Shown: positions 13,696 through 24,754 of the stretch, one piece after another
How the letters are laid out: each line of letters opens with the position of its first letter
Position numbering within the stretch: position 1 is the stretch's first letter
Origin: Rutidosis leptorrhynchoides
Lineage: Eukaryota > Streptophyta > Magnoliopsida > Asterales > Asteraceae
Direction of reading: 5' to 3'
Length of the DNA stretch: 64,000 nucleotides
NCBI RefSeq assembly: GCF_046630445.1
Contig: NC_092334.1
Span: 106,326,501-106,390,500, forward strand
The notes under the pieces: generated by a model
What the model was told of the DNA's origin: nothing
What the model saw: only the letters and a program-made list of their open reading frames with translations
The model's database searches: none
Position numbers and translations under genes: made by a program

Positions 13696-15154
13696 TGTGA
13701 TGATCCGTTCAAATCCTTTTTGGACGAACACATCATTCATCGATTTCACAGTGAGGTACTGACCTCTACATGATATGTTTTGTAAACATTGCATTCTTTT
13801 GAAAAGGCACACCATAATTGAATATCAAATTTCAAGGTTTTTGACGTTTGATGATTTCTACATGTAGACCATCACCGTAATTAATAGTTTACAATACTAC
13901 ATCCGTTGATAATGCAATCAAAATAAGATACATGGTGATGATTTTGTGAATGCAACGTTTTCTCGAATAAAGCATGTATGACTCCATGCACATAGCTTGT
14001 ATAACAGATAAGCAAACAGCGGAAGACTTTTAGGAATCTGAGAATAAACATGTTTTCAAGTGTCAACACAAAGGTTGGTGAGTTCATAGTTTTAATGTTA
14101 CGCATAATCCGTATATAAAGGTGGATCACAAGATTTCAGTTGTTTCGTCCAAAAACGTTTATCAAAATATTCTACAAGATTGAGCACCCTGGTAACTAAA
14201 CTTTAACGTCTATATAATAAGTACCCATGTTTTAACATACATGCAACCAACATGTACAATACACGCAAACCAACGTGTACTAACCTCAAATAGCATACGT
14301 CTGTTTTATAGTTCAGGCTAGGGTTTCTATACCTGGAACAGACGGGGATGTCAAGCCCTATGGATCCATATACAACTATTCGCGCCTACCAGTTCTTATA
14401 ACCGGCAGTTACTAGTTACCAAAGCTAAGGGATTTTCGGTTCAAACTCGGTGTAGAATTTAGTATGTACTTGTATCCATTGCGTTTAAAATAAAGTGCAT
14501 TTATTTTCAGCCCAAAAATATAGATTGCAAAAGCAATTAAAAGGGGAGCATATGAAACTCACCTTAGCAGCACATAAGGTCATTCACCGAAATGTGACCG
14601 AAACTGAGAATGCAAAATAACCGTAGATCTCAACCTAGAGAACATATGTTGGTCAATACATGTCTAACAAGCTAGGTCAGGTCATAGTGTATCACAATCC
14701 TAATGCTCGAGACCGTCATACAAAAGTTAACAAAAGTCATCTCAAAAAGTCAACCTGACCCAATATGATCTTTAAATCTATACATGTTTATTATATTGAC
14801 ATAGTATAAGTCTTGATAGTTGAACGAATTATAGTTTATCAAACTCAAAACATTATTTATTTCAGGAGTTATATTATATTTGAATGATCATGGCAATTGA
14901 ATATATTTTAACATTTCATATAGTTTTCCAATACTTGTAAAATCAGATTATAGTGTTTATAAAGCTTTAAAACATGATAAGACATTCAACTTTGACAATT
15001 GATCAGCAAAACAAAACGTACCTTATATAAAAATTCATTTACTCGATTAGTAATATCTAAAAATTCAATTTATTAATCTCATAGACAAGTTGTTTAAATA
15101 TCAATTGCAGATTCAAAAGCAATTTCAATTAATGTTAATTATAATTCAGTTGAC

Positions 15155-15646
15155 TGATCATATACATAGCATTGTATATGTATATTTTATTTGCTACAGG
15201 CCAAGAGCAGAACTGCGCGAACTATAATGCAAGGTTATGGAGTGTTCGCTGAAAATAAGTATAGCAGTTATCTTTTCGCATTAGCAAATGACTGCGGTTT
15301 AATCCGTTGAGTTTCCGCGGATAGTTAAGTGACTCGCAGACCGCGAATACCTCGAATACTATAAATTGGGAGCATGGCCTCTCATTTATAGGTTGTTGAT
15401 TCTCTGCCATTTTGCCTAAGCCTTTGTGATTTCCACTTGTGACCTTGCCCAAGGGATCTTTACATCGCGTAAAGGTGAATTATGTTAATTAACAATCAAG
15501 ACCGGGTCGGGGTGGTTGATCACGTGATAGTTAAAGTGAAAGACGATCATCGGGGCCCAAAATAATCATCAAACATTCCATCCTCCATTATAATCTTATT
15601 GCACTCAATCCGCAATTAAGTAACATTATTAATTAAGGATTGATCA
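15155..15646 (+). repeat. 5' LTR of the non-autonomous Tat-type element
   Basis: 492 bp, TGATCA at both ends, with a TATA box (TATAAATT, 15360-15367) suited to plus-strand transcription through gag. Confidence 0.9.
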
Positions 15647-15789
15647 ATTGGCGCCATCCGTGGGACATGTTTTACAAATTAAACTGAAAATTTTTTGTTT
15701 CGTGCCATCAAACAATTAATTAGTCGGTTTAATTTCAATCGTGTTTTTTGTTGTGATGATTTGCAGGTGCTTTTTGAATACGCAATCAG

Positions 15790-18348
15790 TTGATCTGCTT
15801 GACAGTCACGATGACAAATGCAAAGCAAACTGGCATTTCTGCGAATGCTGATGCACTGCCTGGCGATTCGCAGAACGTCGTGATATTTCCGTTGCAAACA
15901 AATGCTAGTATAACCGAGGGAAAATCGATTCAAGAACCGATTGCTAAAACATCCACTGTAAACAACGCTAATGATGCGCAGCCAGAAATCGCTGCTGAGA
16001 AAATGATTGCGCGCAGAACTTTGCTGCAAAATCGCGATGAAACAATCGCTGATGGGAAGCGAGTAAAAGTTTTATCTGGAAAATCTAGTCTGCGAACCGA
16101 CAAAATTGTTGATACTGCTATCGAGCAAGCTAAGAAAGATGCTAAGTGCAGTCGTGAGTCTCGCATACCGCGCACTTACTTATGGCCATTGAACGATTCA
16201 GGATCACAAGTTGATCGCTTAGTTCTTGAGCGTAATGATAGCAATAGTGATAATGCAGAAGATCGCATTCATTTGAATTCTGCATATAACTCAAAAATGG
16301 CGAAGACGCCAAGAGAAGAAAGCGAATTTTCTGATGATTCGGACAGCATGGAAGAGTTTGTTAAAAATCTACATGTTAAGCGAAAGCGACCACCAACACT
16401 TTTCCCTCGTTATGGGGAAGAGGGTGAAGCATCTGATGCTGCTCGCAGAGAAAATGTCCAAAAATTTTTGGCGGATGCTTTCAGAAGCATTGCGCCAAAA
16501 TCAATGCAACATAAGTTTGATCAGCCAAATTTTTTGCAAGACATGCTTACCAAGTTTTGTGCGGAGAATGCAGATACTCGCACAAAAAAAGCAACTGAAA
16601 TCACTACTGCTGCGGACAAGTTTGTTCAACATATTTCTGACTATCCAATTGTTTCTTCGCCAATCGTGCCGGCAACTCTGGGAGTCTATTCGGGTTTAAC
16701 CGATCCCTTAGATTTTCTACAATGCTTTGAAGGGGTGGTAAGCACCTATAACTGGGATGAACCAGTTGCGTGTAGAGTGTTCCCCATGGCTTTGCAAGGT
16801 TCAGCAAGGGAGTGATTTCATAGTCTGCAATCTCGCAGTATCATTGGCTTTGTCGATTTGCGCGAAAATATTTTGCTGCAGTTTCAAAATCTTTTACCGC
16901 AGAAAAAGACACATATAGAATGTCACGATATTAAGCAAGATAACAAGGAAACTTTGAGCGCATTACTTGCGCGGTACATTTACGAGTGCCAAAAAATTCC
17001 ACGATTGAATGAAGATCAAAAAATTTCTGGTTTTTTGCATGCTATTAACCCACAGCGACATCCTACTCTTGTGCGAAGATTGCGAAGAGATGTCCCGCCG
17101 ACTTTCGCAAAAGTTCAACAAGAAACATATGATTATCTCCGCGGTTGAGAGGATAGCAGTATAACCTCTGCGTGTGGGTGGGGTAGAGACAAAAGTTGGT
17201 GAGATGACAATGACTCTTTTCGTGATGGCAACAGTGATAATTACCGCGGATCAGGTTTTCCGCGGAGAAATGGCGGCGGTGGATACTCGCGAAATGACAG
17301 GTTTCAAGGTCAAAATGATAACCATGGATATGGCCGTCGTGATCGCTATTCTACGCGAAAGTGGAACAATGAATCTTTCAATATCATTCAGATGCTAACA
17401 AAAACACCAAAGGAGATTTTGTTACAGGAAAGAGTCGCTAAATCTTTTCCTGATCCGCAGCCTTTGGGAGAAAATAGCAGGCGCGATCGATCAAAGTTTT
17501 GTGTTTTCCATGACGATTATGGTCATGACACCAATCGCTACAGAGATTTGGCGGAATTCATTGCAGAAGCATACAAGCAAGGCAAGCTGGACCATTTAAT
17601 CGCACAAAACACTGCAAATGCGATTATAATGCCAACAGAAGCTAACACCTCAAATGCATCAAATGCGGTTGAGCGAAAGGCTCCCGCAGTGAAAAATCTG
17701 GGGGTAAAGATGGTGAATAAGAAAGAAAATCAGCGCGGAATTCAAGTAATTAATGTGGTAGAAGTGCAGGGCGAACTGTCAGTACTTCAAATTTCTGAGC
17801 AGATTGTAAGTTGGAGGTGCCCCTCCATTACTTTTCCTCCTGCAAGCTTGATCGCGGATGTTGATAAACCTGTGGTGGTTTCATGTCGCATTGCGAATAC
17901 TGGTATAATGATAATGAAGGTACATGTGGACACTGGTAGCAGTGTCGATGTCATGTATGAACAATGCTTTAGCAAGCTGCCCGCGAACATTCAAGCTTTG
18001 ATAAAACCTACTGTGGTTTCACTTGCTGGGTTCTCAGGAGAGTCATCCTGGCCTGTTGGCGAGTTGGAATTGCAAATGGAGCTAGTTGATGCCAGCGATG
18101 AGTCGCTAAGGCGCCAAGCTTTATTGAATCTGTACATAATGCGAAATCAATCGCGATTCAATATGATACTTGGGTGCACTGCTCTGCGCATGTTTGGCGC
18201 TATTCCTTCTACTATACATGGCATGGTTAAATTTTCTGCCAATATGGGAATTGGCACGCTAATTTCTGCGGAGATGGAGCCATTCTGCGCTATGATTATG
18301 GCAAATGCGAATATGGGTATTGAAGGACATTCAGTTAATCCTGAATAG
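15790..18348 (+). CDS. Tat-type gag and aspartic protease region (fossil)
   Basis: The first part is a retrotransposon gag polyprotein. It holds the Tat-lineage gag block (PIVPATLGVYSGLTDPLDFL near 16660-16720, then a stretch matching ECHDIKQ near 16920). About 17.9-18.3 kb holds a retroviral-type protease: VDTGSSVDVMY supplies the catalytic Asp, and ILGCTALRMFG lies further down. Nothing like RT or integrase follows. The reading is broken in a few places, so it is treated as a fossil. The family call rests on the gag and protease motifs. Confidence 0.8.
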
Positions 18349-19080
18349 TGCGAAATTTTAAAAGTTGTAATGAGATGCTAAGGCAAACTTCATCAATGTA
18401 TGATATAATGATGCGAATATGATTGTTGCATTTATTTTTGAACCTCGTAATGCGAAACAATAATGAATGAGGCAAAGTTAATTTCAGTGTTAGTAGTTGT
18501 TTCTTTAACAAAGCGAATGCACTGCGTGTGGCCACACGTAGTGATAATTTCGCAGAATACAATTACTTATCTTTTATAACACTAAGTTAATGTTTGTTCT
18601 GTGGATACTTTAAGTAAAGTGGCATGATTTTCGCTAAACATGGCCTACTTAAATGTTATAATAATGCAAAAATGCATTGCGAAATAATTTGTTAAAAACA
18701 AAGTGATGAAATTGCCCACTTGTGTTAATAATTGCGAAAGGATAAAATTTCCTAAGTATTTGATCTTGCCAATACTTAAATGCTTCGCAATGCTAAATTT
18801 TCCTAAGGATCGATTTGTCGGACTTAGAAGATTCATAATGATTAAAAGATTGTTTCGCATAAAGTACGCTTTGTTATGTGCACAATAGCGAATGCGGAAA
18901 TTGCAAAGGGCAAGTCTGAATTATGAATATATGATAATGTAAAGCGCTATATAAATAAAAGAAGTTGCAACTGCGAATTGTAAATAAGTCATTAATATTA
19001 AGCGTGGAAACAACGCGGATCATTACAAAAAACGCAATTCAAGATTGCGAGAATACATTCAAAAGCTAGCTAAGGCAAAT

Positions 19081-20969
19081 TTAAAGCTCTAATGCTTCAA
19101 TATCTGCGAATGAAATTCCCTCGCGCTGACTAAGTTCCTCCAGGGTAGGTATGCTGACTTTCTCGACCTCCTTCTTCGCTCTCTCGAGTGCTTCGCAAGC
19201 ATCATCTGTGGCGCATATTTCTTTCGCCATGTCAGAAGGTAGAGGTTGAGAAAGATCGCCAAGCTTACACAATAGATCATACCACTCACAGCGAGTGGCA
19301 AGTTTTGCTGCTTGGGCATACGCTTGAAATTTTTCAGTGACTGGATTGGAGTCCATCACTTTATCTGCGAAAGTTGGGAGATACTTGACCAGCTGTGCGA
19401 AATTTTGTTCCGCAGTTTCTGCCCTCTTTTTGAGAATGGCGTTCTCCTCCATAGCCTTTTTGAGCCGTGCCTCAGCCCTTTGCGCTTTTCTCTCGTTAGC
19501 ATTGGCAATCTTCACTGCATTATCATATTCATCCGACATCTCCGTGAAGTGCTCCATGCTGTCAATTATTAGATAAATTCCATTATAACAATTATGCAGC
19601 CGCTGTCTTGCAGCTTCGGGGTATGATAGTTTGCGATATTGCTCTTTTGTTTCCTGGGGAACAAATTTATAAAGCCTGCGGTATAATCTATTGGCCTGTT
19701 CTGCTGCTGCGGTTTCTTCCGCATCATCTTCTCCTTCCTCTTCTTGATTAGATGCTTCTGCATCAGAAGGAAGTGATAAATTTTCGCGACCGGGCTCTGC
19801 AAGAACATCTGTAGGGATGCTCCCTCTGATGTTGTAGAGCGGGGTGGCTTCAGCGGATGACTCTGAAAGAACAACTATAACCAGATAAACAAATATAGCG
19901 AGTTTATGCGATAGTAAAAAACGCGTAATAAATAAATACTGCGAATTCACAATTACGTACTCATTTCTTGTTCAGCAAGAGAGCGTAATCATTTTCTACG
20001 CGGGGTGGTGGCACCTTCCACAACTTTTCGCTTGCCGCGGTCCTCGCCACCAGTAATATAACATGTATTGATGATTGGCTCATCAATAAGAACAATGTCG
20101 CCGTCGCCATTCTTTAGGCGACGAGCAGGGCTGATCCTGCTGATATCGGCAGACCTCATGATAAGGTCAAGAGCAATCTCTGCGAAAATATAAACATATA
20201 GTGTTATGTGAAGCAAAAATATACTGCGAAAAGTATAAAAAGTATTATGCGATAAGTTTAAGCGATATACCATTTTTTCCTGGTCAACCAAAAGCGCGTC
20301 ATAGTCGCTCCATGGCCATTGAATTGAAACTCTGCCGATGTACAGCGGTACATTCGAATAAGCTCGCAAAATTATGCCTGCGTTTTTGAGTGTTTTGAGA
20401 ATATCATTCTCAAGATCATCAAGTACAGGCTTCTCATTGAGATTGGGATCAAGTTCTGTACACCATGTTCTTGGTATGTCGCTGTCCACATTGGCGGTGT
20501 CGTTAATATAAAAGAAAGAACCGCGCCAGTTGCCGATTGAGTCTTTTGGTGAAATCATTGTGCCCAGTTTGCTGCGGAATGAAAACCATCCCACATCGTA
20601 TAAAATCAGACTGTTACACGTGCGAAACACGTTTAGCAGCGGTTGTACGTTGGTGGCATTGCAAAACATCTCAAACAACACAATTTTATTAATTGCGTTG
20701 GGATGAAGCTGCGCCATGGCAATCTTATAATACTCACAAACACTGCGGAAGAATTGAGTAAGCGGGAATCGTAGGTTGCCCTGTGAGATGGCAGCCTCAT
20801 AAACGGAAATCATCCCCTTAGGGGGAGTGTCAGCTCGTTGTTCTGCCGCGGGTGCGGTAGGAACAAATTGGGCAAGTGGCGGATACCACTCCTGTAGGGT
20901 TTGGAGTTTTGTTTCCGTCATATAGGAAACATAACCTCCAGGAGTATGCATAGATGAAGACGACGCCAT
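19081..20969 (-). CDS. Antisense gene of the Tat-type element (gypsy-type transposon domain)
   Basis: Two long open stretches run against gag: 19989-20969 (326 codons) and 19081-19950 (289 codons). The first resembles the putative gypsy-type transposon domain (Transposase_28-like) found in antisense orientation in Tat-lineage elements such as maize Grande. The second is Glu/Lys/Ala-rich and predicted coiled coil over most of its length. Intron-like segments bounded by GT/AG are visible near 20180-20270 and 19870-19950, and spliced antisense genes are known in this lineage. A TATAAATA box lies upstream on the same strand (21116-21123). The function is unknown in the family. I do not decide whether the stretches form one gene. 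Confidence 0.65.
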
Positions 20970-21115
20970 TTGTAATAAGGAAAATAAATTGGATGTTGGA
21001 ATTGAAGAAATTAAAGGTTGGATTCGTTAATTGCTTGGTACGATTGTGATTAGATGAATTTGATTGAAAATAAAATCGAGCGAGAAAGCGTAAAGTTTTT
21101 ATGCGGATTATTCAG

Positions 21116-21123
21116 CTATTTAT
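21116..21123 (-). promoter_or_regulatory. TATA box for the antisense gene of the Tat-type element
   Basis: TATAAATA on the minus strand, about 150 bp upstream of the antisense ATG at 20969. It lies inside the element and outside its LTR, implying a private promoter. Confidence 0.5.
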
Positions 21124-21360
21124 AATTGGAATTAGGGCGAGCAAGTGGAAAAGGTAATCATTACATTTAAACGGCTGCAATTACCACAACGTGTAAACGG
21201 TAAATTTCTAACCGTTACAGCGTATTGATTTGACAGAATGGCGAAAGTTACCGTTGTAATTACGCGTTGAGCCTAATAAAAACAACGGTAATAAATGAAT
21301 GGTAAAAATTATAAAATATTGCTTGTGAAATATTTTAAATAAGCACTTCTTTATTTTTAG

Positions 21361-21407
21361 AGTTTATCATGATACATTTGCTTCGCGAAAATGTATCATA
21401 ATAAACT
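21361..21407. other. Long perfect-like hairpin just before the 3' LTR of the Tat-type element
   Basis: The arms 21361-21379 and 21389-21407 pair at 18 of 19 positions around a 9-nt loop (GCTTCGCGA). The hairpin ends at the start of the purine-rich tract that precedes the 3' LTR at 21417. Confidence 0.85.
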
Positions 21408-21416
21408 GGGGAGACT

Positions 21417-21908
21417 TGATCATATACATAGCATTGTATATGTATATTTTATTTGCTACAGGCCAAGAGCAGAACTGCGCGAACTATAATGCAAGGTTAT
21501 GGAGTGTTCGCTGAAAATAAGTATAGCAGTTATCTTTTCGCATTAGCAAATGACTGCGGTTTAATCCGCTGAGTTTCCGTGGATAGTTAAGTGACTCGCA
21601 GACCGCGGATACCTCGAATACTATAAATTGGGAGCATGGCCTCTCATTTAAGGGTTGTTGATTCTCTGCCATTTTGCCTAAGCCTTTGTGATTTCCACTT
21701 GTGACCTTGCCTAAGGGATCTTTACATTGCGTAAAGGTGAATTATGCTAATTAACAATCAAGACCGGGTCGGGGTGGTTGATCACTTGATAGTTAAAGTG
21801 AAAGACGATCACCGGGTCCCAAAATAATCATCAAACATTCCATCCTCCATTATAATCTTATTGCACTCAATCCGCAATTAAGTAACATTATTAATTAAGG
21901 ATTGATCA
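21417..21908 (+). repeat. 3' LTR of the non-autonomous Tat-type element
   Basis: Same length as the 5' LTR (492 bp) and about 98% identical to it. Followed by the TTGAC target duplication. Confidence 0.9.
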
Positions 21909-22369
21909 TTGACCATAACACACAATTTCTAAATGAAAAGTTATTAATTTTTCGACAACTTTCCAACGACATGCATATCATATACCTTTTATCAATAACA
22001 TATGTATCAAATTCGTGATTCATCATAAACTATCTAACGACAAAATTAAAGCATACAAGCATGCATAAACATATATACTCGAGCACTAGACATGGATACA
22101 CTATTAATATATAAAAGATAAGATATAAATGCTTACGTATCAATATTGTGATTCAATATTGCAGAAAAGTACGTAGACACAACGGAGATGAAAAACACTA
22201 GTTTGACTCACGAGTAATACCCTCGAACTATACTCATAACCTCCATAGCTATAACCCATAGTTTCCTTAGCTCTATCTCGCTCGCAAAACCCGTTTTGAA
22301 AACATGCGAGCAGAACCTCGTCGTAGTATTTTATGTATAACTAATAATAATACTACTAATAATAATAAG

Positions 22370-22372
<3 letters not shown>

Positions 22373-22446
<74 letters not shown>
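22373..22446. repeat. (AAT)n microsatellite within the solo LTR
   Basis: A pure AAT run. An (AAT)n run lies at the matching place in the related solo LTR (43362-43451). Confidence 0.9.
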
Positions 22447-22448
<2 letters not shown>

Positions 22449-22552
22449 TATTTATATTTATATTTATACGGAGGAAATAATATAGAAGAAGAAGGTGTGC
22501 ACAAACTGAATGAATTCGATCGCGTTTTATAGATGTGGCCAGCCCAGAGGTG

Positions 22553-22603
22553 CCATGCGATCGCATTGCTTTCCTAGCCATATCCCATGCGATCGCATGG
22601 GAT
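22553..22603. repeat. Two GCGATCGC palindromes in the solo LTR
   Basis: The first copy (22553-22568, CCATGCGATCGCATTG) is one base off a perfect palindrome. The second (22582-22603) is a perfect 22-bp palindrome centred on GCGATCGC. The related LTR has the same pair at 43542-43591. Confidence 0.85.
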
Positions 22604-23110
22604 GGTTTAACAGCACACATTCGTTTAACTTATTCTGCTGACACACGTTTTTAATTATATAATATATTTAATCTTTATAATTAATTAAATATTATATTTA
22701 ATTCTCGTACATAGTTTACTTGTAATTTTAGTTCCAATGACTCGTACATCGTCGCTCGACTAATGTCCCGGTTCTGGTTTTTCAAACGAAGTTTCGTACG
22801 CTAAGAAAACTAGCACTTTACGTTTCGCGACGTGTACCTTTATTAATAATTAGACTTAATCATCGATAGACTATATTACTCGAAGTATAACTTATACATT
22901 TGAGTAATTTGGTCAATTGCTTCTATAAATCAACTCCTCGTTGTTTATTAAAATATAATTAATAATATCGAAACGTTTTATATCTAATTCAATTCTATAC
23001 ATTATCACATTGTAAAATATATAAAAAAATATAAATTTGTATATAATATTTATTTATCAAACGAAACAATAAACGGGTGTTACTATCGTTTACAAAAATA
23101 ATTTCGTACC

Positions 23111-23112
<2 letters not shown>

Positions 23113-23207
<95 letters not shown>

Positions 23208-23465
23208 ACTTTTTATATACACGTTGCAAGTTATGTAAATACTTAATTCAAATACAGTCAAAAATGAAAGATTTCTTAAATCAAGGTGGACCTATCAACA
23301 AAGACTTATCACAATACTTACGGGATTTATAATTGTTGAAATATCTACTAATCCAGTCATTGGTATTATCTTCTAATTCCGTAGATGAATATATTAAGCA
23401 TATATTGAGACAAATACGTATAATGTAAAATATTATACATTTAATACTTTGTTAACGTTTTCAAG

Positions 23466-23542
<77 letters not shown>
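23113..23542. repeat. Two (AT)n microsatellites within the solo LTR
   Basis: About 90 bp at 23113-23203 and 75 bp at 23468-23542, separated by unique LTR sequence. Confidence 0.9.
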
Positions 23543-23546
<4 letters not shown>

Positions 23547-23694
23547 TTCGTGAATCGTCGAAATTTGGTCGAGGTTAAAAGAATACATGAACATAGTTCA
23601 AAATTTTTGAGATTCAACTTAACAGACCTTACTTATCGTATCGGAATCATATAAGATTAAGTTTAAATTTGGTCGAAATTTCCGGGTTGTCACA

Positions 23695-24249
23695 ACAGAT
23701 GGGGCGGGTTTGAAATTTTATTAAATTTTTCAATGATAGCTGGGGCGAACATTAAAAAAAATCTGATTATTTAGTAAATTTTTTATTTTTTAGTGTAAAT
23801 TTTTTTTAAAAAAAAATCCAGCTGGAGGTCGCCCCGTCTCCACAATGTTGGTTTTGATTATAATCTTACATATCCACCTATCACTAATGGATATGGACGA
23901 TGTAATTTGTGTTTTTGTTATAAAAAAACAAAAAAAAAATTATTAATTTATAAAAGTTACGCATATTACATATACAATGGGAAGTAACGTTTACAAGATC
24001 AAAACTTATTATGGTCTTATAAAATTAAGTGTTATTTTTTATTTTTATTTTAAAAAGAAAAAAGACAATTCTAAAGAAATGTTATATACTTTCATAAATA
24101 CCACTAATATTAAAATTATATAGTGTCATATCTATAATTTAGTTGTGTCATATGTAATTATATTAATATTTTATTATATAAAAAGTAATGGGGTCAAAGG
24201 ATGAAAGGAAAGTAAACTCGCCACTACAATGGAACATTCATATTAACAC
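23695..24249. other. Older repeat remnant and AT-rich spacer
   Basis: The first 150 bp continue the CAGTGGCGGA repeat interrupted at 13696. The rest is AT-rich with no ORF or clear element ends. Confidence 0.4.
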
Positions 24250-24754
24250 ACTAATGATACGCGTACTCAAATTCCTCGATCAGCGCATCACGTGTGCTGA
24301 CCACATGTAAAATTACGGCCCTAATCGTTCGTTCAGACTAACACAATGCGCCAAGCGTCGCGAAAGACAAAATTAAGGGTGCTGTAGCAAGCGGACAAGC
24401 ATTGATCGAAATCTGCATAGAAGGTTGCCACCTGAGGGACGAACATAAAGCACAAACAAACAAGTGACATTATAGCACGAACCCAACATTGTACGGTGTT
24501 GTAACCCCTTTTGAGTGGTTATGGCCGGCAAGAAATCAGACCCAACAGTTTACTTTTACTTTTGCCAGCTTTGCAGGAAAAACAACACGATCAAGATCAA
24601 GCATGCTCTTTTGTCCTATTGATCAACACTCGTGGACAAACTAGACCTAAGTATAAATAGGGAGGCTAACATCTCCATTTAGACAACTTTGGAGGGCGAC
24701 ATCATACCATCCATATGTGATTATTATCTGCGCTAGCGGATCTTACATTGTATT

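Larger units (their letters stand above)
15155..21908 (+). mobile_element. Non-autonomous Tat-type (Ty3/gypsy) element with gag, protease and an antisense gene
   Basis: Both LTRs are 492 bp (15155-15646 and 21417-21908), start and end with TGATCA, and are flanked by the 5-bp duplication TTGAC (15150-15154 and 21909-21913). A primer-binding site starts at 15649 (TGGCGCCATCCGTGGGAC), and a purine-rich tract (GGGGAGA) precedes the 3' LTR. Inside are gag and an aspartic protease on the plus strand and two long open stretches on the minus strand. Reverse transcriptase, RNase H and integrase are absent, so movement would depend on a relative. The LTRs differ at about 11 of 492 sites (2.2%). At 1.3e-8 substitutions per site per year this is roughly 0.8-0.9 million years. 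Terminal structure is complete; the coding part shows a few breaks. Confidence 0.88.
13696..23694 (-). mobile_element. Solo LTR of a Tekay-like gypsy family, split by a nested Tat-type element
   Basis: In sense orientation the LTR starts TGTGACAACCCG (plus-strand end at 23694) and ends at 13696 (TGTGATGATCCG on the plus strand). It is flanked by the 5-bp duplication ACAGA (13691-13695 and 23695-23699), with no internal region outside the nested insert. It is therefore a solo LTR, about 3.2 kb without the insert. It is related over most of its length to the solo LTR at 41667-44399, sharing the segment around 14340-14460 (42292-42420 there), the paired GCGATCGC palindromes and an (AAT)n tract. 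The Tat-type element at 15155-21908 lies inside. A fossil, older than its insert. Confidence 0.85.

Noticed and set aside
15679-16029. Minus-strand ORF opposite the Tat gag (also 15930-16175)
   Set aside because: A shadow of gag with no family signature; the antisense gene of this element lies elsewhere (19081-20969).
13671-23850. A hAT element starting CAGTGGCGGA
   Set aside because: Only the left start is clear. I could not find a matching inverted end or target duplication, so it is listed only as an older repeat remnant.
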